This document shows, piece after piece, positions 44,879 through 55,151 of a DNA stretch of 64,000 nt. Every line of letters begins with the position of its first letter. Position 1 is the first letter of the stretch. The position numbers and the translations under genes were made by a program. The DNA lies in the NCBI RefSeq assembly GCF_030269605.1, contig NZ_BSTQ01000010.1, positions 124,001 through 188,000 of the forward strand, written 5' to 3'. The notes beneath the pieces were generated by a model. It was not told the DNA's origin. It saw nothing but the letters and a program-made list of their open reading frames with translations, and searched no databases. Origin of the DNA: Lentzea sp. NBRC 105346. Its GTDB lineage: Bacteria; Actinomycetota; Actinomycetes; Mycobacteriales; Pseudonocardiaceae.

Positions 44879-45426
44879 GCCCGGAGCGTACAGACCAGTT
44901 CCGCGAAGAGGCCCGCGATGTTGAACGCGTCGTCGTGTCCGCGGTGATGCGTGCCCTCCAGTGGCCGCCCGGCGATCCGCAGCGCCTCGTCCATGCCCAC
45001 CTCGCGCGGCAACCCACGAACCAGTGCGAAGAGCGTCTTCACGTTGATGTGCCGGGGGCCGAACGGGTACCGCACGCCCTCTGCCGCGCACTGACGCTCG
45101 AACTGCTTGCGGTCGTAGTCGCCGTACGACGCCCACACGCGCCGGTCCGACCGGAACTCGGTGCGCAGCAACGCACACGCCTCGGCGAACGTGACACCGG
45201 AAGCCACCTGCTCAGGTGTCAGCGTGGTCAGCTTCGTACAAAAGGGACTGACCGTGGAGTGCTGCGGGCGCACCAGGATGCTGCGCCGCTCACCCCGCTC
45301 CCCCGTCGCCACGTCGACCGGGCACAAGCCGATCTCGATGATCTCGTTGCGCTGCCCGGGAGGCGGCGCCGTTTCCCAGCAGGTCGCCTCGACGTCGACG
45401 ACCAGCACCGTGTCCAACTGAATCAC
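44875..45426 (-). CDS. DEDD-family 3'-5' exonuclease
   Basis: A 183-residue exonuclease: Exo I VVDVEATCWE (D-x-E), Exo II WASYGDYDRKQFE, Exo III GTHHRGHDDAFN with H-x4-D, of the KapD/ERI-1-like type. It acts on RNA or DNA 3' ends. It is translationally coupled to the downstream TetR gene, an unusual pair. Confidence 0.9.
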   Translation of the reverse strand: MIQLDTVLVVDVEATCWETAPPPGQRNEIIEIGLCPVDVATGERGERRSILVRPQHSTVSPFCTKLTTLTPEQVASGVTFAEACALLRTEFRSDRRVWASYGDYDRKQFERQCAAEGVRYPFGPRHINVKTLFALVRGLPREVGMDEALRIAGRPLEGTHHRGHDDAFNIAGLFAELVCTLRA

Positions 45427-45459
45427 GGTGCTGATCGTCCCCGAGTCGTCTACCGAATA

Positions 45460-46217
45460 TCAGACGATGACAGCGCCACCGTCGACGACGAGCGTCTCGC
45501 CGGTCACGTAGCCACCGGCGGGCGAGGCCAGGAACACCACGGCCGCGGCGAGCTCCTCCGGGTCACCGACGCGGCCGGCGGGCACCATCGAGGTGAACTG
45601 GTCCATGTAGCCGGGCGGGTACTGGTCGGTCATCTCCGAGGCGAAGAAGCCCGGCGCGATCGCGTTGACCCGGATGCCCTTGCGCTTCGTCCACTGCTGC
45701 GCGAGGTCGCGCGTGAGGCCCAGCAGACCCGCCTTGGATGCGGAGTACGCGGCCTGCGGGATGCCGCCGGTGACCAGACCGAGCACGCTGGAGATGTTGA
45801 TGATCGAGCCGCCCTCGGTCATCACCGCGGCCGCGGCCTGCGCCATCCAGTACGCGCCGTTGAGGTTCACGTCCATGACGCCGAGGAACTGCTCCGGCGT
45901 CTCCCGCGACGCGGGCACGGCCGAGGCGACGCCCGCGTTGTTGACGAGCACGCCGACGGTGCCGAATTCGGCCGCCGCGGCGGCCACCTCACGGCAGTCG
46001 TCGGGCTGCGAGACGTCGGCCTGCACGACCAGCGCGCGGCGGCCGGCCGACTCGACGAGGAGCGCGGTCTCCTTGAGCTTGTCCGCACGGCGCGCGGCGA
46101 GCACGACGTCCGCGCCCGCCTCCGCCAGGGCCTTCGCGAAGGCCACGCCGAGACCGGAGGACGCCCCGGTGACGATCGCGACCTTCCCGTCCAGCCGGAA
46201 CTTGTCCAGGATTCCCA

Positions 46218-46218
<1 letters not shown>
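45460..46218 (-). CDS. SDR-family oxidoreductase (3-hydroxyacyl-CoA type)
   Basis: A 252-residue SDR: TGASSGLGVAFAKALAEAG, NNAGVASAVPA, catalytic YSASKAG, and ASPAGGYVTGETLVVDGG. ATG 46218 shares bases with the upstream thiolase stop (TAATG). Operon position after a thiolase and an acyl-CoA dehydrogenase suggests it handles the hydroxyacyl/ketoacyl-CoA step of a beta-oxidation route. Confidence 0.9.
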
Positions 46219-47417
<1,199 letters not shown>

Positions 47418-47429
47418 TGAGGTCTCCCG

Positions 47430-48575
47430 TCACAGGCCGAGGTCGCGGCCGATGAGTTCCTTCATGATCTCGTTGGAGCCGGCCCAGATCTTCGTGACAC
47501 GGGCGTCCATCCACGCGCGGGCGACGCGGTACTCGGTCATGTAGCCGTAGCCGCCGTGCAGCTGCACGCAGGCGTCGATGACCTCGTTCTCGACGTCGGC
47601 GCTCCAGTACTTCGCCTGCGCCGCCTCGACCGCGGTCAGCTCACCCTTGGTGTGCTGCATCGTCAGGTTGTCGATGAACGCCTGCGTGACGTCGATCTTG
47701 GTCCGCAGCTCGGCGAGCAGGAACTTGTTGTGCTGGAACTTGCCGATCGCCTGCCCGAACGCCTTGCGCTCCTTCACGTACTCGAGCGTCTCGTCGAAGA
47801 TGCCGACGGCGTGCGCCAGGTTGGAGATCGCGCCGCCGATCCGCTCCTGCGGCAGGCGTTCCATCATGTAGATGAAGCCCTGCCCCTCCTCACCGATGAC
47901 GTGCTCGGACGACAGCCGCACGTCCTGGAAGAAGAGCTCCGCGGTGTCGGACGGGTGCTGGCCGACCTTGTCGAGCTTGCGGCCGCGCTCGAAGCCCTTC
48001 ATGCCGGTCTCGACGGCGAACAGCGTGATGCCGCGAGCGCCCTTCGAAGGGTCGGTCCGCGCGGCGACCACGATCATGTCCGCGGTGTAGCCGTTGGTGA
48101 TGAACGTCTTGGAGCCGTTGAGGATCCAGTCGGACCCGTCCTTGACGGCGTTCGTCTTGAGCGCGGCGAGGTCGGAGCCGCCGGACGGCTCGGTCATCGC
48201 GATACCGGTCTTGATCTCACCGGTGGCCATGCCGGGGAGCCAGCGCTGCTTCTGCTCCTCGGTGCACAGGTCCACGAGGTAGGGCGCGACGACGTCACCG
48301 TGGATGCCGAGGCTCGACGCGACGGCCGCGTTGACACGGCACAGCTCCTCGGCGAACACGGTGTTGAACCGGTAGTCGTTCGCCTCGCTGCCGCCGTACT
48401 CCTCGGGGATCTCGAGCCCCAGCAGGCCCTGCCGACCGGCCTCGAGCCACACATCGCGGTCGATCTCGCGCTGCTCGATGAACTTCTCAACGTTCGGCCG
48501 GATGGTCCGCTCGACGAACTCCTTCGCCGACTCCCGGAACGCGTGGTGATCTTCGTTGAACAGCGTGCGCTGCAC
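47430..48575 (-). CDS. Acyl-CoA dehydrogenase
   Basis: A 381-residue flavoenzyme: IAMTEPSGGSDLAALKT, KTFITNGYTAD, RKAFGQAIG, CVQLHGGYGYMTEY, and IWAGSNEIMKELI with the catalytic-Glu region. GTG 48575 follows GGAGGAGG by 5 nt. First gene of the ACAD-thiolase-SDR operon, divergent from a TetR gene across a double operator (48598-48631). Confidence 0.95.
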   Translation of the reverse strand: MQRTLFNEDHHAFRESAKEFVERTIRPNVEKFIEQREIDRDVWLEAGRQGLLGLEIPEEYGGSEANDYRFNTVFAEELCRVNAAVASSLGIHGDVVAPYLVDLCTEEQKQRWLPGMATGEIKTGIAMTEPSGGSDLAALKTNAVKDGSDWILNGSKTFITNGYTADMIVVAARTDPSKGARGITLFAVETGMKGFERGRKLDKVGQHPSDTAELFFQDVRLSSEHVIGEEGQGFIYMMERLPQERIGGAISNLAHAVGIFDETLEYVKERKAFGQAIGKFQHNKFLLAELRTKIDVTQAFIDNLTMQHTKGELTAVEAAQAKYWSADVENEVIDACVQLHGGYGYMTEYRVARAWMDARVTKIWAGSNEIMKELIGRDLGL

Positions 48576-48597
48576 GGGTCCTCCTCCAGCCAACATA

Positions 48598-48631
48598 CTA
48601 AGCGGTTGCTTAGAGCTAAGCGCCCGCTTAG
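48598..48631. promoter_or_regulatory. Tandem CTAAGC-N4-GCTTAG operators (copies 2 and 3)
   Basis: CTAAGC-GGTT-GCTTAG (48598-48613) and CTAAGC-GCCC-GCTTAG (48616-48631) are perfect inverted repeats with centres 18 bp apart. They lie between the divergent acyl-CoA dehydrogenase and TetR starts, consistent with autoregulation and two regulator dimers bound on nearly the same DNA face. Confidence 0.8.
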
Positions 48632-48673
48632 CGTGCAGTACGATTCGTGGCCTGTCAACAAGGAGGACGCTCG

Positions 48674-49285
48674 ATGACGGCCCAGCAGGAGTTCGGGGTG
48701 CTCGACGAGATGTGGCGTGACGTCACACCCGACGCCGCCCGCCGCATGCTGATCGCCGCGTCCCGCGCCTTCGCGGACAAGGGCTATCACGCTACGACAA
48801 CGCGTGACATCGCGTCACTGGCGGGGATGTCGCCGGCCGCCGTGTACATCCACTACCGGTCCAAGGAGGACCTGCTCTTCCAGATCTCCCGGATCGGGCA
48901 CGAGCTGTCGCTGGGCGTCCTGTCCGACGTGCCCGGCGCCACCCCCGTGGAGCGCCTGTCGAACGCCGTGTCGTCGTTCGCGCGGTGGCACGCCGAGTAC
49001 CACACGACCGCTCGGGTCGTGCAGTACGAGCTGGGGGCGCTGAACCCCGCGCACCACGCCGTGGTGGCCGAACTGCGCAGGCAGATCGAGGGCAAGATGC
49101 GCTCGATCATCGAGGACGGGATGCGGGAAGGCGTCTTCGACGTGCCCGACCTGAAGGGCGCGACGCTCGCGGTGCTGTCGCTGTGCATCGACGTCGCGCG
49201 CTGGTACCAGCCGTCCGGCAAAAGGACGCCGGACCAGATCGGCGCGATGTACGCAGACCTGGTCCGGCGGATGCTGACTAACTAG
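48674..49285 (+). CDS. TetR-family regulator, probable CTAAGC-operator repressor
   Basis: A 203-residue TetR protein: RRMLIAASRAFADKGYHATTTRDIASLAGMSPAAVYIHYRSKEDLL. The C-terminal domain is of the fatty-acid-type TetR_C class. ATG 48674 follows AGGAGG. Divergent from the ACAD operon with two operator copies between, so it is the best candidate to bind that motif. Stop overlaps the convergent GlsB-like stop by 4 bp. Confidence 0.92.
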   Translation: MTAQQEFGVLDEMWRDVTPDAARRMLIAASRAFADKGYHATTTRDIASLAGMSPAAVYIHYRSKEDLLFQISRIGHELSLGVLSDVPGATPVERLSNAVSSFARWHAEYHTTARVVQYELGALNPAHHAVVAELRRQIEGKMRSIIEDGMREGVFDVPDLKGATLAVLSLCIDVARWYQPSGKRTPDQIGAMYADLVRRMLTN

Positions 49286-49554
49286 GTGACCGACTTGCGG
49301 CCGTAGACCCCGGCGACCACGGAGACCCCGATCGCCGCGATCACCACCTGGACGACCAGCTCGATCCAGTCGATACCCGGTGTGTCGGCGACCCCGAGCG
49401 CGCGGGCGACGAACGTGCCGAGGAACGCGGCCACGATGCCCACGATGAGGGTCAGCCAGATCGGGATCGCTTGCTTACCAGGGGCCACCAGCTTGCCCAG
49501 CAAGCCGATTATGAGCCCGATGATCAGAGCTCCGATGATGCTTTCAGGGGACAC
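49282..49554 (-). CDS. GlsB/YeaQ/YmgE-family membrane protein
   Basis: A 90-residue protein with three transmembrane segments (IIGALIIGLIIGLLGKL, IWLTLIVGIVAAFLGTFVA, ELVVQVVIAAIGVSVVAGVY). Members are small stress-associated membrane proteins of unknown mechanism. A Spo0M-like gene lies 25 bp upstream on the same strand. Confidence 0.9.
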   Translation of the reverse strand: MSPESIIGALIIGLIIGLLGKLVAPGKQAIPIWLTLIVGIVAAFLGTFVARALGVADTPGIDWIELVVQVVIAAIGVSVVAGVYGRKSVT

Positions 49555-49579
49555 TACTGCCTCCCTTGCTTCGGGCGGA

Positions 49580-50503
49580 TCAGTCTCCGAAGAAGGCGTC
49601 GCCGATCTCGTCGAAGACCTCTCCCATAATCATCCCACCTACCACGCCAGCCGCACCTGCAGCGACAATTCCGCCGACTCCAGGCCCGTGACCACCGTGA
49701 ATGCCGTGGCCCCCGTGCATGCCGTGGCCGCCGCGACCGCTGATCTGGGCCATCCAGTTGTTGATGATCCCGGCCCAGTCGGCGTGCATCGCCTCCTGGT
49801 GGGACATGTGGAAGTGCCCGAACGCGTCGCCGCCGGCGCGGAACAGGCCGCCGCGCTTGTCGGCCTCGAGGATCGTGTACAGGTGGTGCTGGTCGGCCAC
49901 GAAGGTCAGCTCGACCTGGTTGAGGCGGCCGTGGAACTGCGGCGGCGGGTAGAACTCGATCTCCTGGAAGAACGGCAGCTGCTGCGGCACGCCGTGCAGG
50001 CGGCCCTGCTCGTTGTCGGCCTTCGTGAAGCGGAAGCCGAGCTGGCCGAACGCGCGGAGCACGGCCTCCTGGGACGGCAGCGCGTGCACCCACACCGGGT
50101 CGAGGTCGCCGGGGTCGACGGCGCCGCGGACCTCCAGCTCGGTGCGCAGGCCCATCTTCATGCCGTGCAGCTGCGTGCCCATCACGACGTTGAGCGGGGT
50201 CTCCAGCGGCACCGGGAACTGGAACGGCAGCGCGATGCGCTGGCCGGGCGCGACGGCGAGGCGCTGGGCGACGGAGATCTTGGCGAACTCGCGGTTGGTG
50301 TTGTACTCGTTGTCGCCGCTCTCGACCTCGACGCGGGTGAGCAGCGAGAGCACCACGTGGTCGATGTTCGCGGGGTGGTCACCGCCGGCGATGCGCACCT
50401 CGCCGGTCAGGTACTCGCCGGGCCGGACGTTGGGGTTCGTCAGCACCGTGTCCACCGTCGGTCCACCCACGCCAAACGCCTGCAACATCCTCTTGAACAC
50501 CAC
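49580..50503 (-). CDS. Spo0M (SpoOM) family protein with Gly/His-rich C-terminus
   Basis: A 307-residue protein. Residues 1-240 follow the Spo0M arrestin-like fold: FGVGGPTVDTVLTNPNVRPG, HVVLSLLTRVEVES, LPFQFPVPLETPLN, and FFQEIEFYPPP. The C-terminal part has a Gly/His/Met-rich tract (GRGGHGMHGGHGIHGGHG) and then a small-residue hydrophobic stretch (VGGIVAAGAAGVVGGMIMG). Spo0M proteins affect sporulation control and envelope stress. GTG 50503 follows GGAGG by 5 nt. Confidence 0.88.
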   Translation of the reverse strand: MVFKRMLQAFGVGGPTVDTVLTNPNVRPGEYLTGEVRIAGGDHPANIDHVVLSLLTRVEVESGDNEYNTNREFAKISVAQRLAVAPGQRIALPFQFPVPLETPLNVVMGTQLHGMKMGLRTELEVRGAVDPGDLDPVWVHALPSQEAVLRAFGQLGFRFTKADNEQGRLHGVPQQLPFFQEIEFYPPPQFHGRLNQVELTFVADQHHLYTILEADKRGGLFRAGGDAFGHFHMSHQEAMHADWAGIINNWMAQISGRGGHGMHGGHGIHGGHGPGVGGIVAAGAAGVVGGMIMGEVFDEIGDAFFGD

Positions 50504-50624
50504 GGCGGCCTCCCTGAGCCTTCTGCATTTTGCGGTGAAGTGTCCCAATGACGCCTCACCGGGTGGATCGGTTCCGTCTGGACGAACGTCAACCGAGATG
50601 GCAGCATGCGACCGCCGTCACATA

Positions 50625-50640
50625 CTAAGCGGTCGCTCAG
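50625..50640. promoter_or_regulatory. CTAAGC-type operator (copy 4) overlapping the carboxylase RBS region
   Basis: CTAAGC-GGTC-GCTCAG, one mismatch from the consensus, preceded by CATA as at 48598. The AGGAGG ribosome site of the carboxylase gene starts inside its 3' end, so the promoter lies immediately upstream and the leader is very short. Confidence 0.7.
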
Positions 50641-50651
50641 GAGGAACTCCC

Positions 50652-53582
50652 GTGCTGCTCGTCGCCAACCGGGGTGAGGTCGCCGTTCGCGTGTTGCGCG
50701 CGGCTGCCGACCTCGGAATCCGCACCACGGCGGTGTACTCGGCAGACGACGCGGACTCGTTACACGTCCGCCTGGCCGACCACGCCGTGCCGTTGCGCGG
50801 TCACGGGCCGCAGCCCTATCTGGACATCGACCAGCTGATCAACGCCGGAGAAGACTGCGTCGCCGTGCATCCCGGATGGGGTTTCCTCTCCGAGAACGCC
50901 TCCTTCGCGCGCGCCTGCCAAGACGCCGGGTTGACCTTCGTCGGTCCACGCCCCGAAGTGCTGGACCTGCTCGGCGACAAGCGCCGCGCTCGCGATCTTG
51001 CCGCATCGCTCGGCGTGCCAACGCTCGACGCGGGCGAATCGTTCCCCCTGATGGTCAAAGCCGTCGCGGGTGGCGGCGGCAAGGGCATGCGCGAGGTGCA
51101 CCGGCCCGAGGACCTGGACGACGCGATCGCGCGCTGCAAGGCGGAGGCGCTGGCGGCGTTCGGCAACGACGACGTCTACCTGGAACGCCTGATGACCCCG
51201 GCCCGGCACATCGAGGTGCAGCTGGTCGGCACGATGGTGATCGGCGACCGCGACTGCAGCCTCCAAAGGGGACACCAGAAGATCGTCGAGATCGCCCCCG
51301 CGCCGCTGCTGGACCCGTCGCTGCGCAAGGCGCTGCACGAGGCCGCGTCCGCGATCGCGTACGCCGTCGACTACACCGGCGTCGGCACGGTCGAATTCCT
51401 GGTCGCGGGCGACGAGTTCGCGTTCCTCGAGGTCAACCCGCGGCTTCAGGTCGAGCACACGGTGACCGAGGAGATCACCGGCGTCGACCTCGTGCGCACC
51501 CAGCTGCTGCTGGCGTGGGGCGGCGAGTTCGACCTCTCGTTCAGCGAGCGCGGCAGCGCCGTGCAGCTGCGGATCAACCAGACCTCCGGCGGCGTCCTGA
51601 CGACGTTCCAGCCTCCCACCGGCCCCGGCGTCCGCGTCGACACGCACGCCTACCCCGGCTACCGCGTCGGCACGCGGTTCGACGCGCTGCTCGCCAAGCT
51701 CGTGGTGCACGGCGAGGACCTCGACATCGCGCTGAACCGGGCGCGCCGGGCGTTGGACGAGTTCCGCGTCGAGGGCGTGCCGACGAACATCGACTTCCTG
51801 AAAGGCCTGCTGCGCAAGGACATCGTCGGAGCGCCGACCGACTTCATCACCGACGAGCCGGTTTCGGGGTCACGCGCTCCCCTGTCCGGCACGGTCGTCG
51901 CGATCGAGGACGGCGCGGTCGTGCTCGAGGCGATGAAGATGCAGCACGTCGTGCGCGTCAACGGAGACGTGCTGGTCAACGTCGGCGACACCGTGGTCGA
52001 GGGCCAGGTCCTCGCGCTCGGCGACGCCGGTGAGCACGCCGAGGAACAGGCCGAGATCGACCTCGACTTCATCCGACCTGACCTGGCGGAAGTGCTGGCA
52101 CGGCATGACTTCTCACGGCCGGAGGCTGCGGCCAAGCGGCATGCTCTCGGCGGCCGGACCGCTCGGGAGAACATCGCGGACCTGTGCGAGGACTTCGTCG
52201 AGTACGGCGGTCTCGCGATCGCCGCGCAACGTGCCCGCCGGTCGTTGGAAGACCTGATCGAACGCACCCCTGCCGACGGCCTGGTCGCGGGCATCGGGCG
52301 TGTGAACGGCGAGCGGGTCGTCGCCATGTCGTACGACTACGCCGTGCTCGCCGGCACGCAGGGCCTGCGCAACCACGCGAAGAAGGACCGCCTCTTCGCG
52401 TTGGCGCAACAGGAGAAGCTGCCGATCGTGCTGTTCGCCGAGGGCGGCGGCGGCCGGCCCGGCGACACCGACCACAGCATGGTCAGCGGGCTGGACTGCG
52501 GCTCGTTCCACGCGTTCGCTTCTTTGAGCGGGCTGGTGCCGCTGGTGGGCGTGGTCGCGGGCCGGTGTTTCGCGGGCAACGCCGTGCTGCTCGGCACGTG
52601 CGACGTGATCATCGCGGTCGAGGGCGCGAACATCGGCATGGGCGGCCCGGCGATGATCGAGGGCGGCGGGCTGGGCGTGTTCCGCCCGGAGGACATCGGC
52701 CCGCTGGACGTGCAGGTGCCCAACGGTGTCGTGGACATCGCGGTGGCCACCGAAGAGGAAGCCGTTTCCGTTGCGCGCAAGTATCTTTCGTACTTCCAGG
52801 GGCCTGTCTCGGACTGGTCGTGTGCCGACCAGCGCCAGTTGCGACACGCGATTCCCGAGAACCGGCTGCGCGCCTATAACGTCCGCTCATTGATCACGAC
52901 GTTGGCGGACACGGACTCGGTGCTGGAGCTGCGCGAGGGCTTCGGCCGCGGCATCGTGACCGCGCTGGTGCGGGTCGAGGGCCGGCCCATGGGGTTGATC
53001 GCCAACGACCCCGCGGTGCTGGGCGGTGCGATCGATGCTTCCGCGGCCGACAAGGCAGCAAGGTTCCTGCAGCTCTGCGATGCGTTCGACCTGCCGGTGG
53101 TGTCGTTGTGCGACACGCCTGGGTTCATGGTCGGGCCGGAGGCGGAGCGGACGGCGACCGTGCGGCACCTGACCCGCATGGTCGTGACGGGCGCGAACAT
53201 CGACGTGCCGTTCGGGCTGGTTGTTCTACGAAAGGCTTACGGACTCGGCGCGCAGGCCATGGCGGCGGGTTCGTTGAAGGTTCCCCAGTTCGCGATTTCC
53301 TGGCCCACCGGGGAATTCGGACCAATGGGGTTGGAGGGGGCTGTCCGGCTCGGCTACCGACGCGAGCTGGACGCGATCGAGGATCCACAGGAACGCCAGG
53401 CACGCTTCGACCAGATGGTCGCGGCGGCGTACGAACACGGCAAGGCGCTCAACGTCGCCTCGGTCTTCGAGATCGACGACGTCATCGATCCGGCGGACAC
53501 GCGCCGGTGGATCGCGACCGCGCTTGCTCCAAGTGCTTCCCGTGACGGCGGGAAGAAACGCCCCTTCATCGATACCTGGTGA
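50652..53582 (+). CDS. Single-chain biotin-dependent acyl-CoA carboxylase (BC-BCCP-CT fusion)
   Basis: A 976-residue fusion. Residues 1-~400 are biotin carboxylase (LLVANRGEVAVRVLRAA, VAGGGGKGMREV, EVNPRLQVEHTVTEE). A short biotin carrier follows with EAMKMQH, biotinyl Lys at 429. Residues ~470-976 are carboxyltransferase with beta and alpha halves (SYDYAVLAGTQG, then LVRVEGRPMGLIAND, CDTPGFMVGPEAE). It carboxylates an acyl-CoA using biotin and ATP, all in one polypeptide, as described for long-chain acyl-CoA carboxylases of mycobacteria. GTG 50652 follows AGGAGG. It falls under a CTAAGC-type operator. Confidence 0.93.
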   Translation: MLLVANRGEVAVRVLRAAADLGIRTTAVYSADDADSLHVRLADHAVPLRGHGPQPYLDIDQLINAGEDCVAVHPGWGFLSENASFARACQDAGLTFVGPRPEVLDLLGDKRRARDLAASLGVPTLDAGESFPLMVKAVAGGGGKGMREVHRPEDLDDAIARCKAEALAAFGNDDVYLERLMTPARHIEVQLVGTMVIGDRDCSLQRGHQKIVEIAPAPLLDPSLRKALHEAASAIAYAVDYTGVGTVEFLVAGDEFAFLEVNPRLQVEHTVTEEITGVDLVRTQLLLAWGGEFDLSFSERGSAVQLRINQTSGGVLTTFQPPTGPGVRVDTHAYPGYRVGTRFDALLAKLVVHGEDLDIALNRARRALDEFRVEGVPTNIDFLKGLLRKDIVGAPTDFITDEPVSGSRAPLSGTVVAIEDGAVVLEAMKMQHVVRVNGDVLVNVGDTVVEGQVLALGDAGEHAEEQAEIDLDFIRPDLAEVLARHDFSRPEAAAKRHALGGRTARENIADLCEDFVEYGGLAIAAQRARRSLEDLIERTPADGLVAGIGRVNGERVVAMSYDYAVLAGTQGLRNHAKKDRLFALAQQEKLPIVLFAEGGGGRPGDTDHSMVSGLDCGSFHAFASLSGLVPLVGVVAGRCFAGNAVLLGTCDVIIAVEGANIGMGGPAMIEGGGLGVFRPEDIGPLDVQVPNGVVDIAVATEEEAVSVARKYLSYFQGPVSDWSCADQRQLRHAIPENRLRAYNVRSLITTLADTDSVLELREGFGRGIVTALVRVEGRPMGLIANDPAVLGGAIDASAADKAARFLQLCDAFDLPVVSLCDTPGFMVGPEAERTATVRHLTRMVVTGANIDVPFGLVVLRKAYGLGAQAMAAGSLKVPQFAISWPTGEFGPMGLEGAVRLGYRRELDAIEDPQERQARFDQMVAAAYEHGKALNVASVFEIDDVIDPADTRRWIATALAPSASRDGGKKRPFIDTW

Positions 53583-53589
53583 GGTCGCG

Positions 53590-53670
53590 TCGGTGTCTGG
53601 ACTGAGTCATTTCGTTCGCGGCCGGCGCCCTAGCGCCGGCCGCGGACGAAATCACGAGGGAAGACACCGA
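53590..53670. terminator. Large nested hairpin
   Basis: Inner arms 53609-53628 / 53633-53652 (ATTTCGTtCGCGGCCGGCGC, one wobble pair) with a 4-nt loop; outer arms TCGGTGTCT / AGACACCGA at 53590-53598 and 53662-53670. It lies between the carboxylase and the transporter. Confidence 0.75.
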
Positions 53671-53715
53671 CTTCGCCAGACCTCACCCGCGCAATTCAAC
53701 ACTGCGAGGTTTCGT

Positions 53716-55053
53716 ATGGTCACTGCCGCCCCTACCCCCACCGATCGACGTTCGTTGCGCAAACTCATGGCTGCCGGCCTCGTCGGTAGTTCTCTCGAGT
53801 GGTACGACTTCTTCATCTACGCCACGGCAGCAGCTTTGGTGTTCCCAAAGCTTTTCTTCCCCGCGGCGACCCCCATCGTGGGTTTGTTGTTGTCCTTCAG
53901 CACGTTCTGGGCCGGCTTCATCGCCAGGCCGATCGGTGGCCTGGTGTTCGGGCACATCGGTGACAAGTTCGGGCGCAAGCCCGCGCTGGTGATCTGCCTG
54001 GCGCTGATGGCGGCGGCGACGTTCCTCATCGGCCTGCTGCCGACGAGCGCGTCGATCGGCGTCTTCGCGCCGGTTCTGCTGGTGCTGCTGCGGTTCGCGC
54101 AGGGCATCGCGGTCGGCGGCCAGTGGGGCGGCGTCGTGCTGCTCCTGACGGAGAGCGCTTCGTCCGGGCGTCGTGGCTTCGCGGGCACGTTCGGCCAGGC
54201 CGGTGTGCCGATCGGCGTGATCCTGGGCAACGTGGCGTTCATCGTCGCCTCGACGTCGATGCCGGCCGCGTCGTTCGCGTCCTGGGGCTGGCGGGTGCCG
54301 TTCCTGGCCAGCGCGCTGCTGTTCCCGCTGGTGCTGTTCATCCAGCTCAAGGTCGAGGACAGCCCGGTGTACAAGGAGATCGCGGCCCGTCGCGCGGCCT
54401 CACCCGACTCGGTCGTGCAGGCGCCGTTGAAGGAGGCCCTGCGGACGCACCGCAAGGCGATCCTGCTCGGCGCGGGCCTGATGTTCGCGTCCAACGCGAT
54501 CTTCTACGTCTCGATCGCGGGTGTGCTGTCGTACGCGACTTCGACGCTCGGCCTGTCCCGCCAGTCGGTGCTGCTGGCCAGCCTCGCGTCGTCGATCATC
54601 AGCGTGCCGTTCGTGTTCCTCAGTGGACGGTTGTCGGACCGCTACGGCCGCCGTCCGCTGATCCTGCTGGGCGCGCTCGCACTCACGCTGTGGGCGTTCC
54701 CGTACTTCTGGCTCATCGACACCGGTTCGCTCGGCATGCTGTTCGCCGCGGTGACCGTCGCGGGCATCGCGTCCTCGCTGGTGTACGGGCCGATCGCGGC
54801 GTACCTGGGTGAGCTGTTCGAGGCGCACGTGCGGTATTCAGGCGCGTCGCTCGCCTACCAGCTGGCATCGATCCTGGTCAGCGGCGGCACGCCGTTCATC
54901 ATGACGGCGCTGCTGGGCGCGACCGGCACTTCCGTGTCCGTCTCGGTGTTCCTCGCGCTGATGGGCGTCGTGACGGTCTACTCGGCGTGGAAGCTGCCGG
55001 AGACCAACCCGGTGGCGTCAGCGGTGGCGGCGGAGGCTCAGCCGGCGTCCTGA
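53716..55053 (+). CDS. MFS transporter, metabolite:H+ symporter type
   Basis: A 445-residue, 12-segment transporter of the MHS class: SSLEWYDFFIYATAAALVFP at segment 1, GHIGDKFGRKPALV (motif A), RFAQGIAVGGQWGG, LSDRYGRRPLIL. This class moves organic acids, shikimate or osmolytes with protons. ATG 53716. The stop codon lies within the left 58-bp direct repeat. Confidence 0.92.
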   Translation: MVTAAPTPTDRRSLRKLMAAGLVGSSLEWYDFFIYATAAALVFPKLFFPAATPIVGLLLSFSTFWAGFIARPIGGLVFGHIGDKFGRKPALVICLALMAAATFLIGLLPTSASIGVFAPVLLVLLRFAQGIAVGGQWGGVVLLLTESASSGRRGFAGTFGQAGVPIGVILGNVAFIVASTSMPAASFASWGWRVPFLASALLFPLVLFIQLKVEDSPVYKEIAARRAASPDSVVQAPLKEALRTHRKAILLGAGLMFASNAIFYVSIAGVLSYATSTLGLSRQSVLLASLASSIISVPFVFLSGRLSDRYGRRPLILLGALALTLWAFPYFWLIDTGSLGMLFAAVTVAGIASSLVYGPIAAYLGELFEAHVRYSGASLAYQLASILVSGGTPFIMTALLGATGTSVSVSVFLALMGVVTVYSAWKLPETNPVASAVAAEAQPAS

Positions 55054-55104
55054 ACGCGGCGTTCCAGCATCACGGTGTCGCGCCAGACACCGTGATGCTG
55101 GGCG
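55047..55104. repeat. 58-bp direct repeat, left copy
   Basis: Identical over 58 bp to 59022-59079. Contains a perfect 15-bp inverted repeat around a 6-bp spacer (55065-55100). The right copy is the 3' end of the GNAT gene; this left copy is a coding-end duplicate that includes the transporter stop codon. Confidence 0.95.
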
Positions 55105-55151
55105 GGTCAAGCGCGTCGGCCACCCTGCCTATATATCGCGTTCAGCCCTGG

